Shown here in pieces: positions 43,971 through 53,102 of a stretch of DNA of 55,327 nt. A model generated the notes under the pieces. The model was given only the letters and a program-made list of their open reading frames with translations, was not told the origin of the DNA and did no database searches. The DNA comes from Lysobacteraceae bacterium. GTDB lineage: Bacteria; Pseudomonadota; Gammaproteobacteria; Xanthomonadales; Ahniellaceae. The stretch is taken from contig JAJTHZ010000021.1 of the NCBI GenBank assembly GCA_021299185.1, positions 1-55,327 on the forward strand, given 5' to 3'. The position numbers and the translations under genes were made by a program. Within the stretch, counting starts at the first letter, position 1, and the number at the start of each line of letters is the position of its first letter.

Positions 43971-45203
43971 CTATCGTGGTGGCGCGGCGGGCGCGAGGAT
44001 CGCCTCGATGCGCGCAGGCTGCGCGACCGGCGCCGCTGCCGGCAGGCCGAGTGCGCCCAGCAGCACACCGTGTACACCGCGGGCCTCGATCGGATCGACC
44101 ACCTGGCCGCGCCGGAACGCCGGGCCGTGGGCCACGAACAGCGCGCGCATCGACGGATCGTGGTTGTCATAGCCGTGCGCGCCGCCGCCACGCCAGTCGC
44201 GGTTGTTCGCGACCCACTCGGCGTCGGCGATGGTCCAGCCGACGTCCGCGAGGCAGATGATCGGCGCGACGCGCGGGTGTGCGCCGTGGCGGAAGCGCGC
44301 CGGCAGTTGCTCCTTGCGCCAGCAGCGCATGCCGCGGTGTTGTCCCACGAGGGCCTGCGCCACCGCAGCTTCGCGTCCCGCCACCGGCTCCACCGGCACG
44401 ATGGTGCCGAAGTAGCGCACCACCACGTGGTCGCGGTCGACGATGCGGTCCAGGCGGACGATGCGGCGCGCCGACGTGGCGGCCATGCCGTGGTCGGAGA
44501 CGATCACGAGGTTCACCGCGTCCAGCATCGCGCGCGCCTCCAGCCCGCGCACCAGCCGCGCCAGCGCGCGGTCGGTGGCCGCGACGGCGGCGTCGAGCCG
44601 CTTCGAGCGCGGCCCTTCCGCGTGACCGACGGTGTCGACCAGTTCGAAGTACAGCGTCATGAAGGTCGGTCGCTGCTCCGCCGGGCGGTCGAGCCAGGCC
44701 AGCACCTGGTCCACGCGTGCGCCGGGCAGCATGCGCCCGTCGTAGGGCCGCCAGTCGTGCGGGCGCATGCCGGCGATCTCCGCCTCCGATCCGGGCCAGA
44801 ACAGCGTCGCCGTGCGCAGCCCGGCGCGCGCGGCCGCCACCCACACCGGCACGCCGCCCCACCATCGCCCGTCGCCCACTGCGGCGCGGTTGGCGAGGCG
44901 GAATTCGCCCAGCGCCGGATCGAACATGGTGTTGTGCACGATGCCGTGCTCGTCCGGGTCGAGCCCGGTGACCACGGTGTAGTGGTTGGGGAAGGTCAGG
45001 GTCGGGAACGCCGGCACCATCCACTGGGCGCGGGTGCCGGCATCGGCCAGCCGGCGCAAGGTCGGCGCATGCCCCCGATCGAGGTAGTCGGGATGGAAAC
45101 CGTCCAGCGAGACCAGGATCAGCGGCGCCGGCGCCGCCACGGCCTGGAGGGCGGCGAGCGCGAGCAGGAAGGCCGCGATCAGCGGCGCGGGGCGTCGGGG
45201 CAT
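43971..45203 (-). CDS. Ectonucleotide pyrophosphatase/phosphodiesterase (NPP family)
   Basis: A 410-residue precursor with a signal peptide (about 1-24) and an alkaline-phosphatase-superfamily fold. The nucleophile is Thr70 in [11 protein letters not shown]; metal ligands are Asp34 (SLDGFHPDY), the Asp and His of [10 protein letters not shown], the DH of VSDHGM, and the His of GAHGYDN. This is the set of the Xanthomonas NPP enzyme, which hydrolyses nucleotide phosphodiesters in the periplasm. Start ATG at 45203 was preferred over 45251 because the signal peptide begins there. TATCCT (45235-45230, minus) is a possible -10. It is divergent from hutU. Confidence 0.88.
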   Translation of the reverse strand: MPRRPAPLIAAFLLALAALQAVAAPAPLILVSLDGFHPDYLDRGHAPTLRRLADAGTRAQWMVPAFPTLTFPNHYTVVTGLDPDEHGIVHNTMFDPALGEFRLANRAAVGDGRWWGGVPVWVAAARAGLRTATLFWPGSEAEIAGMRPHDWRPYDGRMLPGARVDQVLAWLDRPAEQRPTFMTLYFELVDTVGHAEGPRSKRLDAAVAATDRALARLVRGLEARAMLDAVNLVIVSDHGMAATSARRIVRLDRIVDRDHVVVRYFGTIVPVEPVAGREAAVAQALVGQHRGMRCWRKEQLPARFRHGAHPRVAPIICLADVGWTIADAEWVANNRDWRGGGAHGYDNHDPSMRALFVAHGPAFRRGQVVDPIEARGVHGVLLGALGLPAAAPVAQPARIEAILAPAAPPR

Positions 45204-45302
45204 GGGGCAGGGCACCGGGGAGACGCCACAGGATACGGCGCGCGCGTGCACGCCGCATGGCGGCCCGCGCCTATACTCGGCGCTCCGTCACGCGCCCGAT
45301 CC

Positions 45303-46979
45303 ATGCCGATGAACGCACCCGCCCGCCGCGACGACACCCGTACGATCCGCGCCCCGCGCGGCACCACGCTGCATTGCCGCTCGTGGCTGACCGAAGCGGC
45401 CTACCGCATGATCCAGAACAACCTCGACCCCGAGGTGGCGGAGAACCCGGCCGAACTGGTGGTCTACGGCGGCATCGGGCGCGCGGCGCGCGACTGGGAG
45501 AGTTTCGACGCCATCCTGCGCGCGCTGCGCGAACTCGGCGACGACGAGACCCTGCTGGTGCAGTCGGGCAAGCCAGTGGGCGTGTTCCGCACCCATGAAA
45601 ACGCCCCTCGGGTGCTGATTGCCAACTCCAACCTGGTGCCGCACTGGGCCACCTGGGAGCACTTCCACGAACTCGACCGCAAGGGCCTGATGATGTACGG
45701 CCAGATGACGGCGGGCTCGTGGATCTACATCGGCTCGCAGGGCATCGTGCAGGGCACCTACGAGACCTTCGTCGAGATGGGCCGCCAGCACTACGGCGGC
45801 GACCTCGGCGGGCGCTGGATCCTCACCGCCGGCCTCGGCGGCATGGGCGGCGCGCAGCCGCTGGCGGCGAGCCTCGCCGGCGCGTGCTCGCTGAACATCG
45901 AATGCCAGCAGAGCCGCATCGACATGCGCCTGCGCACGCGCTACGTCGACGAGCAGGCGACTGACCTCGACGACGCGCTGGCCCGCATCGCGCGCCACAC
46001 CGCCAAACGCCGCGCGGTGAGCGTGGCCCTGCTCGGCAACGCCGCCGAGATCCTGCCGGAACTCGTGCGCCGCGGCGTGCGTCCGGACGCGGTCACCGAC
46101 CAGACCAGCGCGCACGACCCGGTCAACGGCTACCTGCCCGCGGGCTGGACGGTCGCGCAGTGGTTCGAGCGCCGCAAGGCCGATCCCGAGGGCACGGCGC
46201 GCGCCGCCAAGCGCTCGATGCGCACCCACGTCGAGGCCATGCTGGCCTTCCAGGCGACGGGCGTGCCGACCTTCGACTACGGCAACAACATCCGCCAGGT
46301 CGCCAAGGACGAAGGCTGCGCCAACGCCTTCGACTTCCCCGGCTTCGTGCCCGCCTACGTGCGCCCGCTGTTCTGCCGCGGCATCGGGCCGTTCCGCTGG
46401 GTCGCGCTCAGCGGCGATCCGGAAGACATCGCGCGCACCGACGCCAAGGTCAAGGAACTGATCCCTGATGATCCGCACCTGCACCGCTGGCTCGACATGG
46501 CGGGCCAGCGCATTGCCTTCCAGGGCCTGCCGGCGCGCATCTGCTGGGTGGGGCTCGGCCAACGCCACCGGCTCGGGCTTGCGTTCAACGAGATGGTGCG
46601 CAAGGGCGAACTCAAGGCCCCGATCGTGATCGGCCGCGACCACCTCGATTCCGGTTCGGTCGCCTCGCCCAACCGCGAGACGGAAGCGATGCGCGACGGC
46701 AGCGACGCGGTGTCCGACTGGCCGCTGCTGAATGCGATGCTCAATGTCGCCGGTGGCGCGACCTGGGTCAGCCTGCACCACGGCGGCGGCGTCGGCATGG
46801 GCTACTCGCAGCACAGTGGCGTGGTCATCGTCTGCGACGGCAGCGAGGCCGCAGACCGCCGCCTCGCGCGCGTGCTGTGGAACGACCCCGGCACCGGCGT
46901 GATGCGCCACGCCGACGCGGGCTACGAGATCGCGCGCGACTGCGCGAAGGCGCAGGGGCTGAAGCTGCCGATGGGCTGA
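45303..46979 (+). CDS. hutU: Urocanate hydratase
   Basis: A 558-residue urocanase that turns urocanate into imidazolonepropionate, the substrate of HutI encoded 25 kb away. The NAD-binding and active-site pieces include [25 protein letters not shown], the [19 protein letters not shown] region with its catalytic cysteine-bearing neighbour RPLFCRG, and [15 protein letters not shown]. The frame is open to 42858, but that part is antisense to other genes, so ATG at 45303 is the start. TATACT (45272-45277) is a possible -10 box, without a clear -35. No hutH or hutG lies beside it. Confidence 0.96.
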   Translation: MPMNAPARRDDTRTIRAPRGTTLHCRSWLTEAAYRMIQNNLDPEVAENPAELVVYGGIGRAARDWESFDAILRALRELGDDETLLVQSGKPVGVFRTHENAPRVLIANSNLVPHWATWEHFHELDRKGLMMYGQMTAGSWIYIGSQGIVQGTYETFVEMGRQHYGGDLGGRWILTAGLGGMGGAQPLAASLAGACSLNIECQQSRIDMRLRTRYVDEQATDLDDALARIARHTAKRRAVSVALLGNAAEILPELVRRGVRPDAVTDQTSAHDPVNGYLPAGWTVAQWFERRKADPEGTARAAKRSMRTHVEAMLAFQATGVPTFDYGNNIRQVAKDEGCANAFDFPGFVPAYVRPLFCRGIGPFRWVALSGDPEDIARTDAKVKELIPDDPHLHRWLDMAGQRIAFQGLPARICWVGLGQRHRLGLAFNEMVRKGELKAPIVIGRDHLDSGSVASPNRETEAMRDGSDAVSDWPLLNAMLNVAGGATWVSLHHGGGVGMGYSQHSGVVIVCDGSEAADRRLARVLWNDPGTGVMRHADAGYEIARDCAKAQGLKLPMG

Positions 46980-46987
46980 GCGGCTGC

Positions 46988-47983
46988 TCAGGTCCGCGGC
47001 GCGAGTCGCGGCACCCGCGGCGGCACGATCGCCGTCGTCGCCGTCACCGAGCCCCGCGCCACATCGCGCGGCGTGCGGCCGAGCAGTTCCACGATCCGGT
47101 TCGGGCACGGCACGTTGTCGCGGCGCAGCAGTTCCAGGTGGCCGAAGGAGAACGGCGTCGCGTGCAGGACGTCGCAGGCGTGGCTGGCCAGGCGTGCGGC
47201 CCAGGCCGGGATGCGCAGGCGCGGCGCACGCGCGGCCAGCGCGGGATCGCGCATCGCGGCCAGGTGCTCGTCCATCCGGCGCAGGTCGGCGCCGCCGAGT
47301 TCGAAGATGCGCGCGCGCGGATCGGCGCCGGTGGCCGGCGGGTCGAGGCACAGCCGCGCCAGCGCCGTGCCGAGGTCGCGCACGTCCAGCGGCGCCAGCA
47401 GGCCACGGGCATCGGCGGGGACCGGATGCAGCGGCCAGTCGGCGACGCGGCGGATCCAGTCGGCGCCGAAGCCGGTGTCGCCGTCGAGCAGGGCAGGGCG
47501 CGCGAGCCACCAGTCGGCGCCGCTGGCCATCAGCGCCTGTTCGCCGTCGCGCTTGGAGCGCAGGAAGCGGCTGCGCACCGGCGCATCCAGTCCGAGTGCC
47601 GAGACGTGGACGACGCGGATGCCGCGCAGGGCACAGGCGCCCGCCAGCGCGGCGACCGCCCGGTGGTGCACGCGATCGTAGGTGGCGCGTCCGCGCGGGC
47701 GCAGGATGCCGACGCAGTTCAGCACCGCATCGACGCCCTCCAGCAGCGGCAGCCAGCGCTCCGGTCGCATCAGGTCCTCGAAGCGCAGCACGCGGCGCGC
47801 GCAGTCGGCGGTGAGCGGCCCGGCCTGCGTGCGTTCACCGGCTTCGAAGCGGCTGCCGACGATCGGCGCCGCGCCGGCGTCGCGCAGGGCGGCGACCGCG
47901 TGCCGACCGATGAACCCGGTGCCGCCGGCGACCAGGACCCGCGGCGCGGCGGGGCGGGAGTTGCGGACCGGATAGCTGCGCAT
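46988..47983 (-). CDS. SDR-family NAD(P)-binding protein
   Basis: A 331-residue protein with an N-terminal Rossmann motif, VLVAGGTGFIGRHAV (GGTGFIG), and the atypical SDR features NCVGIL and VHVSALG. The pattern resembles complex-I NDUFA9-like or nucleoside-diphosphate-sugar-epimerase-like proteins that lack a full YxxxK pair. The substrate is unknown. It has a GGGAG site before the ATG. It is divergent from the GbsR-type regulator and their start codons flank a perfect palindrome, so it is the likely target of that regulator. Confidence 0.78.
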   Translation of the reverse strand: MRSYPVRNSRPAAPRVLVAGGTGFIGRHAVAALRDAGAAPIVGSRFEAGERTQAGPLTADCARRVLRFEDLMRPERWLPLLEGVDAVLNCVGILRPRGRATYDRVHHRAVAALAGACALRGIRVVHVSALGLDAPVRSRFLRSKRDGEQALMASGADWWLARPALLDGDTGFGADWIRRVADWPLHPVPADARGLLAPLDVRDLGTALARLCLDPPATGADPRARIFELGGADLRRMDEHLAAMRDPALAARAPRLRIPAWAARLASHACDVLHATPFSFGHLELLRRDNVPCPNRIVELLGRTPRDVARGSVTATTAIVPPRVPRLAPRT

Positions 47984-48000
47984 GCTCGCTCCCGACAGTT

Positions 48001-48020
48001 ATTTCTGTCTTGACAGAAAT
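48001..48020. promoter_or_regulatory. Perfect palindromic operator of the GbsR-type regulator
   Basis: ATTTCTGTCTTGACAGAAAT is two nine-base half sites, ATTTCTGTC and GACAGAAAT, around TT. It contains TTGACA (48010-48015), which 17 bp before TAGCTT (48033-48038) could be the promoter of the regulator. A repressor bound here would block both divergent genes. Symmetry is exact; binding is inferred. Confidence 0.7.
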
Positions 48021-48055
48021 GTATGGCAGGACTAGCTTTTGCGCAAGAGCTCGCC

Positions 48056-48646
48056 ATGCCCGCCAGTGCCCCCACCGCCAGCCCCGACGCCGGTGCCGAC
48101 CTGCTCACCCCGGTCGGCCGCCGTTTCGTGCTGCATTGGGGCGAGATGGGCGTGCGCTGGGGCGTCAACCGCACGGTGGCGCAGATCCACGCCCTGTTGT
48201 TCCTCGCCGGCCGCCCGATGCACGCCGAGGAGATCGCCGACACGCTGGGCGTCGCGCGTTCGAACGCGAGCACCAGCCTGCGCGAGCTGATCAACCTCAA
48301 GCTGGCCACGGTGGTGCACCTGCTGGGCGACCGCCGCGACCACTTCGAGACCTTCACCGATCCCTGGCTACTGTGCCGGACCATCGTGCGGGAGCGGAAA
48401 GCCCGCGAGTTCGATCCCACCGTGCGCCTGCTCGAAGCCTGCATCGACGACCCCGCGTTTCCGGCCGAAGACCCCGCCCGCCAGCAGCGCATCCGCGCCA
48501 CGCTGGCGCTGATGGCGCAGGTTTCCGGCTGGGTCGACGAGTTGATCGACGTCGATCCGCAGACGCTCACCCGGTTGATGAAGCTCGGCAGCCGGATCGG
48601 GCCGATGCTCGGCCTGCCGGCGCCGAAGAAGGGGCCGAAGCGATGA
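48056..48646 (+). CDS. GbsR/MarR-type transcriptional regulator
   Basis: A 196-residue protein with a winged-helix domain: TVAQIHALLFLAGRPMHAEEIADTL is longer than allowed to quote whole, but its core MHAEEIADTLGVARSNASTS is the recognition region, typical of GbsR-like regulators. It begins FVLHWGEMGVRWGVNR after a short tail. The ATG at 48056 was chosen; one at 48023 abuts the palindrome and would lie within the promoter. It is probably autoregulated through the 48001-48020 site. Its stop overlaps the DCC gene as ATGA. The signal it senses is unknown. Confidence 0.82.
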   Translation: MPASAPTASPDAGADLLTPVGRRFVLHWGEMGVRWGVNRTVAQIHALLFLAGRPMHAEEIADTLGVARSNASTSLRELINLKLATVVHLLGDRRDHFETFTDPWLLCRTIVRERKAREFDPTVRLLEACIDDPAFPAEDPARQQRIRATLALMAQVSGWVDELIDVDPQTLTRLMKLGSRIGPMLGLPAPKKGPKR

Positions 48647-49116
48647 GCGCGCCGACGATGGTGGTCTACTACGACGCCTCTTGCCCGCTGTGCCGGGCCG
48701 AGATCGGCGCGCTGTCGCAGACCGACGCCGGCGGCGTGCTGCGGCTGGTCGACTGTTCCGCGCCGGATTTCGAGGACGCGGCCGCGCGCGCCGCCGGCAT
48801 CGATCGCACGGCGATGATGGCGGCGCTGCACGCGCGCGACGCCGCCGGCCGCTGGCATGTCGGCGTGGACGCCTTCGAGGCGATGTACCGCGCGGTCGGG
48901 ATCGAATCAGTGGCGCGGCTGTGGGGCCACCCGTGGTTGAAGCCGCTGTGGGTGTGGGTGTACCCTTGGATCGCCCGCCACCGCCAGCGGCTCTCGCGGC
49001 TGGGGCTGACCGGGCTGTTCGAACGCTGGGTCCGCCGCGAGGCGCGCCGGGCGGCGGCAGCGCGGTGCCGCACGCAGGCATGCGATCTGGCGAAGCCCGG
49101 GGCCGACGACGCCTGA
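48643..49116 (+). CDS. DCC-family (DUF393) thiol protein
   Basis: A 157-residue thioredoxin-like protein named for its motif: VYYDASCPLCRAEIGAL carries D-x-x-C-P-L-C at about residues 11-17. The C-terminal part (LKPLWVWVYPWIARHRQRL) is aromatic and amphipathic and may touch the membrane. Family members are predicted thiol-disulfide oxidoreductases of unknown target. Start ATG overlaps the regulator stop, so the two form one operon that is divergent from the SDR gene. Confidence 0.85.
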   Translation: MSAPTMVVYYDASCPLCRAEIGALSQTDAGGVLRLVDCSAPDFEDAAARAAGIDRTAMMAALHARDAAGRWHVGVDAFEAMYRAVGIESVARLWGHPWLKPLWVWVYPWIARHRQRLSRLGLTGLFERWVRREARRAAAARCRTQACDLAKPGADDA

Positions 49117-49234
49117 CACGATCGTTCACGTTGGTGAAGGGTGCGCATTGGGTTTGTGCGGTGCCACTTGGCTAGGATCGGGGCCGCTGGCGGGGGCCAG
49201 CGCGATCGCTATCCATCCACTCGGGGAGAACACC

Positions 49235-52200
49235 ATGCCGTCGATGCCGCACCGTGGCGCAATGCCGCGCCGCTCCCGCCTTGCCACCCCTGCCCGTCGA
49301 TTGCTGCCCGCGCTGGTCGCGGCGTTGCTCGCCGGCGCGGCCGGCGCCAGCGACGAGATCCACTTCAATGCCGGTCCGCTGGATACCGCGTCGTCCGCTG
49401 CCGATGCGCTCAGCAGGCAGGCCGTCCGTTCCCAAGGCCGGCACCTGCATCTGGTCAAGTTCCCCGCCGCGATCACGTCGCAGGACTGGGACGCCTTGAA
49501 GTCCAGTGGCGTGACCGTCGTCGATTACATCCCGGACTATGCCTACCTCGTGCATGGCGATGCTGCCGCGATCGCGGCATTGCAGGCATTGCGCAGCAAT
49601 GGCGCGCTGGCCTGGGAGGGCATCTATCCCGCCCACCTCAAGATCGCCCGCAGCGCGTGGAACCTCGAAGCCAAGGGCGTGCGTCCCGACTTCTATGCGA
49701 TCCAGTTGGTGCTCGATCCGTCCGCCAATGCCGACACGCTTGCCCTGATCGCGGCGCGCACGCCGGGCGCGCAGGTCTCGCACAGCACCTTCCGCCACTA
49801 CGTGAACATCAACGCCCGGGTCGAGACGCTGGCGTTGAGCGAAATCGCCGCCCGTCCCGACGTGATCTCGATCCAGCCGGATTTCACGCCGAGCCTGCTC
49901 GACGAGCGCGCCACGCAGATCATGGCGAACCAGTTGAGCGGCGGAACCCCGAACGTTCCGAACCCGGGCGACTACATCGCCTGGCTGCAGGCGCGCGGCT
50001 TCACCCAGGCGCAGTTCGACGCCTCGCAGTTCACCATCGACGTCTCGGACCAGGGCCTGGACAACGGCACCCTCCTGCCCAACCACTTCGGCCTGTTCGT
50101 CGGCGGCGCGCCGAGCGATCTGGTGAATCCGACCAACAGCCGTGTGGTCTACAACAAGCAGGAGGGTACGGCGGCGGCGGCCGACCTCACCGGCTGCGGC
50201 GGCGTCGGTCATGGCACCTGGGTGGCGCATGTGGCGGCGGGCAACACGGCCAGCGTGCCGCGCAGCTATCCGCATGGCGACGGCTCGTTTTACTACGGCG
50301 TCGGCGCGTCGCCGTTTTCGCGGCTGGGCAACTCGGTCTACTTCACCACCGGCGGCACGTTCACCAATCCCAACCTGCCCAACGCGCTGTCACGCTCGTA
50401 CAGCAACCTCGGCACCAACACCTGGGGTGCGCGGGTCAGCAACCATTCCTGGGGCGCGGCGGTCAGTGGCGCCTACACTGCCACCTCGCAGACCTTCGAC
50501 TCGCTGGTTCGCGATGCGCAGCCGGCCGGGTCCACCTTCCCCGCCGACGGCAATCAGCCGATGGTGGTGGTGATCGCGGCGGGCAACAGCGGTCCCGGCG
50601 CCGGGACCATGGGCGCACCCGGCACTGCGAAGAACGTCTTTACCGCCGGCGGCTCGCAGAACGTGCGTCCGGGCATCTCCGACGCAGTCAGCGCCGACAA
50701 CATGTACAGCGCATCCAGCCGCGGGCCCAACGCCGACGGACGGGTCAAGCCCGACATCCTCGCGCCGGCCACCAACGTCGCCGGCGGCGTAGTCATGAAC
50801 GACCGCCAGACCACGGCGCCGGGCAACTGGAACACCTGTTACACCGGCTCCTTCCTGCCGACCTCCCCGGAGCAGCAGCGCTACTACCGCACCGGCAACG
50901 GCACCTCGTTCGCCAGCCCGAACGTGGCGGGCGCAGCGGCCCTGTTGCGGCAGTGGTTCATCAACAACGGCGGAGCCTTCGGCAACACGCCGCCGAGCCC
51001 GGCGATGAGCAAGGCCTACCTGATGAACGCGGCCACCTACATGGCCACGCTCACCGACAACCTGCCCAGCAACAACCAGGGCATGGGCCGCGTCAACCTC
51101 GAGCGCGCGTTCGACAACACGCCGCGTGCCCTGCGCGACCAGCTCGCCGCGGACCGCTTCACGGGCAGCGGCCAGGTCCGCGTGTTCCGCGGCTCGGTGC
51201 AGGATACCGGCCGGCCGTTTCGCGTGACTTTGGCCTGGAGCGATGCGCCCGGCACCACGGCCGGCAATGCCTACGTCAACAACCTCGACCTGTCGGTCAC
51301 GGTGGGCGGCCAGACCTACACCGGCAACGTCTTCAACCAGGCGAACTCGGTCACCGGCGGCACGGCCGACGTGCGCAACAACGTCGAGAGCGTGTTCCTG
51401 CCGGCCGGCGCCAGCGGCAACTTCGCGATCCGCGTCGCCGGCACCAACGTCGCCCAGCCGGCCGACACGACCGTCAGCGGCCCCAACCAGGACTTCGCGC
51501 TGGTGGCCTACAACTCGGGGCCCCTCGAAATCTGCCCGCAGGTGGCGATCAGCCCGGGCACCGTGCCCACCGGCGTGGTCGGCGGCACGGCCTATCCGTC
51601 GACCGCCTTCTCGGCGCCGGGCCCCGGCACGTACACGTTCGATGTCGGCGGCAACCTGCCGCCGGGCCTGAGCTTGTCGTCGGCCGGCGTGCTCTCGGGC
51701 ACGCCGACCCAGCGCGGGGTGTTCAACTTCAGCGTGAACGCGGCTGCCGCCGACGGCTGCGTCAGCGCACAGTCGTATTCGATCGAGGTGATCGCGCCTG
51801 AGTTGACCCGCGGTGCGACCACCGTCGCCACCGGCAACGGCATCGTCGAGCCGAACGAGTGCAACGACCTCAACGTGGTGCTCAACAACGTCGGCACCAA
51901 CGGCGCGACGGCGGTGTCCGCCACGCTGTCGTCGACCACGCCGGGCGTCACGGTGGATGTTCCGACCGTCGCCTATCCGAACCTCGGCGCCACCAGCGGC
52001 ACCGGCGCCAACACCACGCCGTTCCGCTTCAGCACGGCGCCGTCGGTGACCTGCGGTTCCAACGTGCAGTTCACGCAGACCGTGACCTATGCGGGTGGGC
52101 TCTCGCCGACGACGCTGAACTTCACCCTGCCGGTCGGTCAGCTCGGCACCAACTATGTGTTCAGTTCGGCGCCGAGCGGAGGCGTCATTCCGGCCGGAGG

Positions 52201-52846
52201 TTCGCCGGTGGCCGGCAGCGCGGCCGACGACGCCGTGGTCAACGTCCCGGTTCCCGCCGGCTTCTCGTTCTCGATCTACGGTGTGCCCGTGGCCGGCGGC
52301 AGCAAGCTGCGCGTGAGCACCAACGGCAACGTGCAGTTCGTCGGAACGGGTGGCTCCTCGGCGTTAGGCAACACCGCGTTGCCCGCGAGCGCTTTCGGGG
52401 CGGACGTTCCCACGACGGCTGTGCTGTGGGACGACCTCGATCTGCGCACGACCGGCGGCGGCATCTACACGAACACCGTGGGCACGGCGCCGAACCGGCA
52501 GTTCATCATCGAGTGGCGCGGCAAGCACTTCGCTGACCCAGGGTCTGCGCAGACGGTGAATGCCGCGCTCGTGCTCAACGAAGGATCGGCCAACTACGAG
52601 ATGCGTTACGCGCAGGTCGCCATCACCGGCGCCAACGCCGGCGGTGCCAGTGCGACGATCGGCGTGCAGCGCACCAACACCGGTACCGCGTTCACGCAGT
52701 TCTCGTTCAACACCGCGTCGGTCGCGACCGGCCAGGTCATCACCGCCACGCTGCCGAGCGGCGTTTGCTCGCCGGGTCCCGGCATCTGCTCGGTCAACCC
52801 GGACGGGATCTTCGCGCACGGGTTCGAGTCGGCACCGGCACCCTGA
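49235..52846 (+). CDS. Secreted S8 (subtilisin-like) serine peptidase with C-terminal Ig-like region
   Basis: A 1,203-residue precursor. Start ATG at 49235 follows GGGGAG; a basic region and hydrophobic stretch (about 19-38) form the signal peptide. An inhibitor-like prodomain reaches about 225. The S8 domain runs to about 650: Asp272 (DVSDQGLDNG), His326 (GVGHGTWVAH), oxyanion Asn451 (AAGNSGPG) and Ser558 (GNGTSFASPNVAG). A beta-rich convertase-like region follows, then an Ig-like domain near 770-850 (LPPGLSLSSAGVLSGTPTQ). The rest is a long Thr/Gly-rich beta region. The chain ends GIFAHGFESAPAP, an IF-x-x-GFE tail. It stands alone, closed by a strong hairpin. Confidence 0.9.
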   Translation: MPSMPHRGAMPRRSRLATPARRLLPALVAALLAGAAGASDEIHFNAGPLDTASSAADALSRQAVRSQGRHLHLVKFPAAITSQDWDALKSSGVTVVDYIPDYAYLVHGDAAAIAALQALRSNGALAWEGIYPAHLKIARSAWNLEAKGVRPDFYAIQLVLDPSANADTLALIAARTPGAQVSHSTFRHYVNINARVETLALSEIAARPDVISIQPDFTPSLLDERATQIMANQLSGGTPNVPNPGDYIAWLQARGFTQAQFDASQFTIDVSDQGLDNGTLLPNHFGLFVGGAPSDLVNPTNSRVVYNKQEGTAAAADLTGCGGVGHGTWVAHVAAGNTASVPRSYPHGDGSFYYGVGASPFSRLGNSVYFTTGGTFTNPNLPNALSRSYSNLGTNTWGARVSNHSWGAAVSGAYTATSQTFDSLVRDAQPAGSTFPADGNQPMVVVIAAGNSGPGAGTMGAPGTAKNVFTAGGSQNVRPGISDAVSADNMYSASSRGPNADGRVKPDILAPATNVAGGVVMNDRQTTAPGNWNTCYTGSFLPTSPEQQRYYRTGNGTSFASPNVAGAAALLRQWFINNGGAFGNTPPSPAMSKAYLMNAATYMATLTDNLPSNNQGMGRVNLERAFDNTPRALRDQLAADRFTGSGQVRVFRGSVQDTGRPFRVTLAWSDAPGTTAGNAYVNNLDLSVTVGGQTYTGNVFNQANSVTGGTADVRNNVESVFLPAGASGNFAIRVAGTNVAQPADTTVSGPNQDFALVAYNSGPLEICPQVAISPGTVPTGVVGGTAYPSTAFSAPGPGTYTFDVGGNLPPGLSLSSAGVLSGTPTQRGVFNFSVNAAAADGCVSAQSYSIEVIAPELTRGATTVATGNGIVEPNECNDLNVVLNNVGTNGATAVSATLSSTTPGVTVDVPTVAYPNLGATSGTGANTTPFRFSTAPSVTCGSNVQFTQTVTYAGGLSPTTLNFTLPVGQLGTNYVFSSAPSGGVIPAGGSPVAGSAADDAVVNVPVPAGFSFSIYGVPVAGGSKLRVSTNGNVQFVGTGGSSALGNTALPASAFGADVPTTAVLWDDLDLRTTGGGIYTNTVGTAPNRQFIIEWRGKHFADPGSAQTVNAALVLNEGSANYEMRYAQVAITGANAGGASATIGVQRTNTGTAFTQFSFNTASVATGQVITATLPSGVCSPGPGICSVNPDGIFAHGFESAPAP

Positions 52847-52852
52847 GTGGCG

Positions 52853-52881
52853 GGGCGCGGCGCGCTGGTCGCGCCGCGCCC
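52853..52881 (+). terminator. Terminator hairpin after the S8 peptidase gene
   Basis: GGGCGCGGCGCG (52853-52864) and CGCGCCGCGCCC (52870-52881) form a perfect twelve-pair stem with a CTGGT loop, followed by TTGCT. The remaining gap to 53102 holds a possible -10 box (TAGACT, 53065-53070) for the next gene and nothing else clear. Confidence 0.65.
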
Positions 52882-53102
52882 TTGCTCCGGAGCCGCCCAG
52901 CCGATGGCCGGGCGGATCGGCGCGCCGTCACCGGCCAGCAGGACGCAGTCGATGGGCCCGGCTGCGGTGTTCCGTTTGCTCTCCGACCCGGGGGATCGGG
53001 CCGTCGCCCGCGCGCGCCGGATTCGCTGCCATACGGCGGCGGCTTCCCCGGTCTCCGCCGGGGCGTAGACTCCGTCCCACCCGCCTCGCAGGAGCGCCGC
53101 CC

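Noticed and set aside
42858-45302. An 815-codon upstream extension of the hutU frame.
   Set aside because: The extension is antisense to ratA, the membrane protein and the NPP gene. Urocanase homologues are about 550-560 residues, matching the start at 45303.
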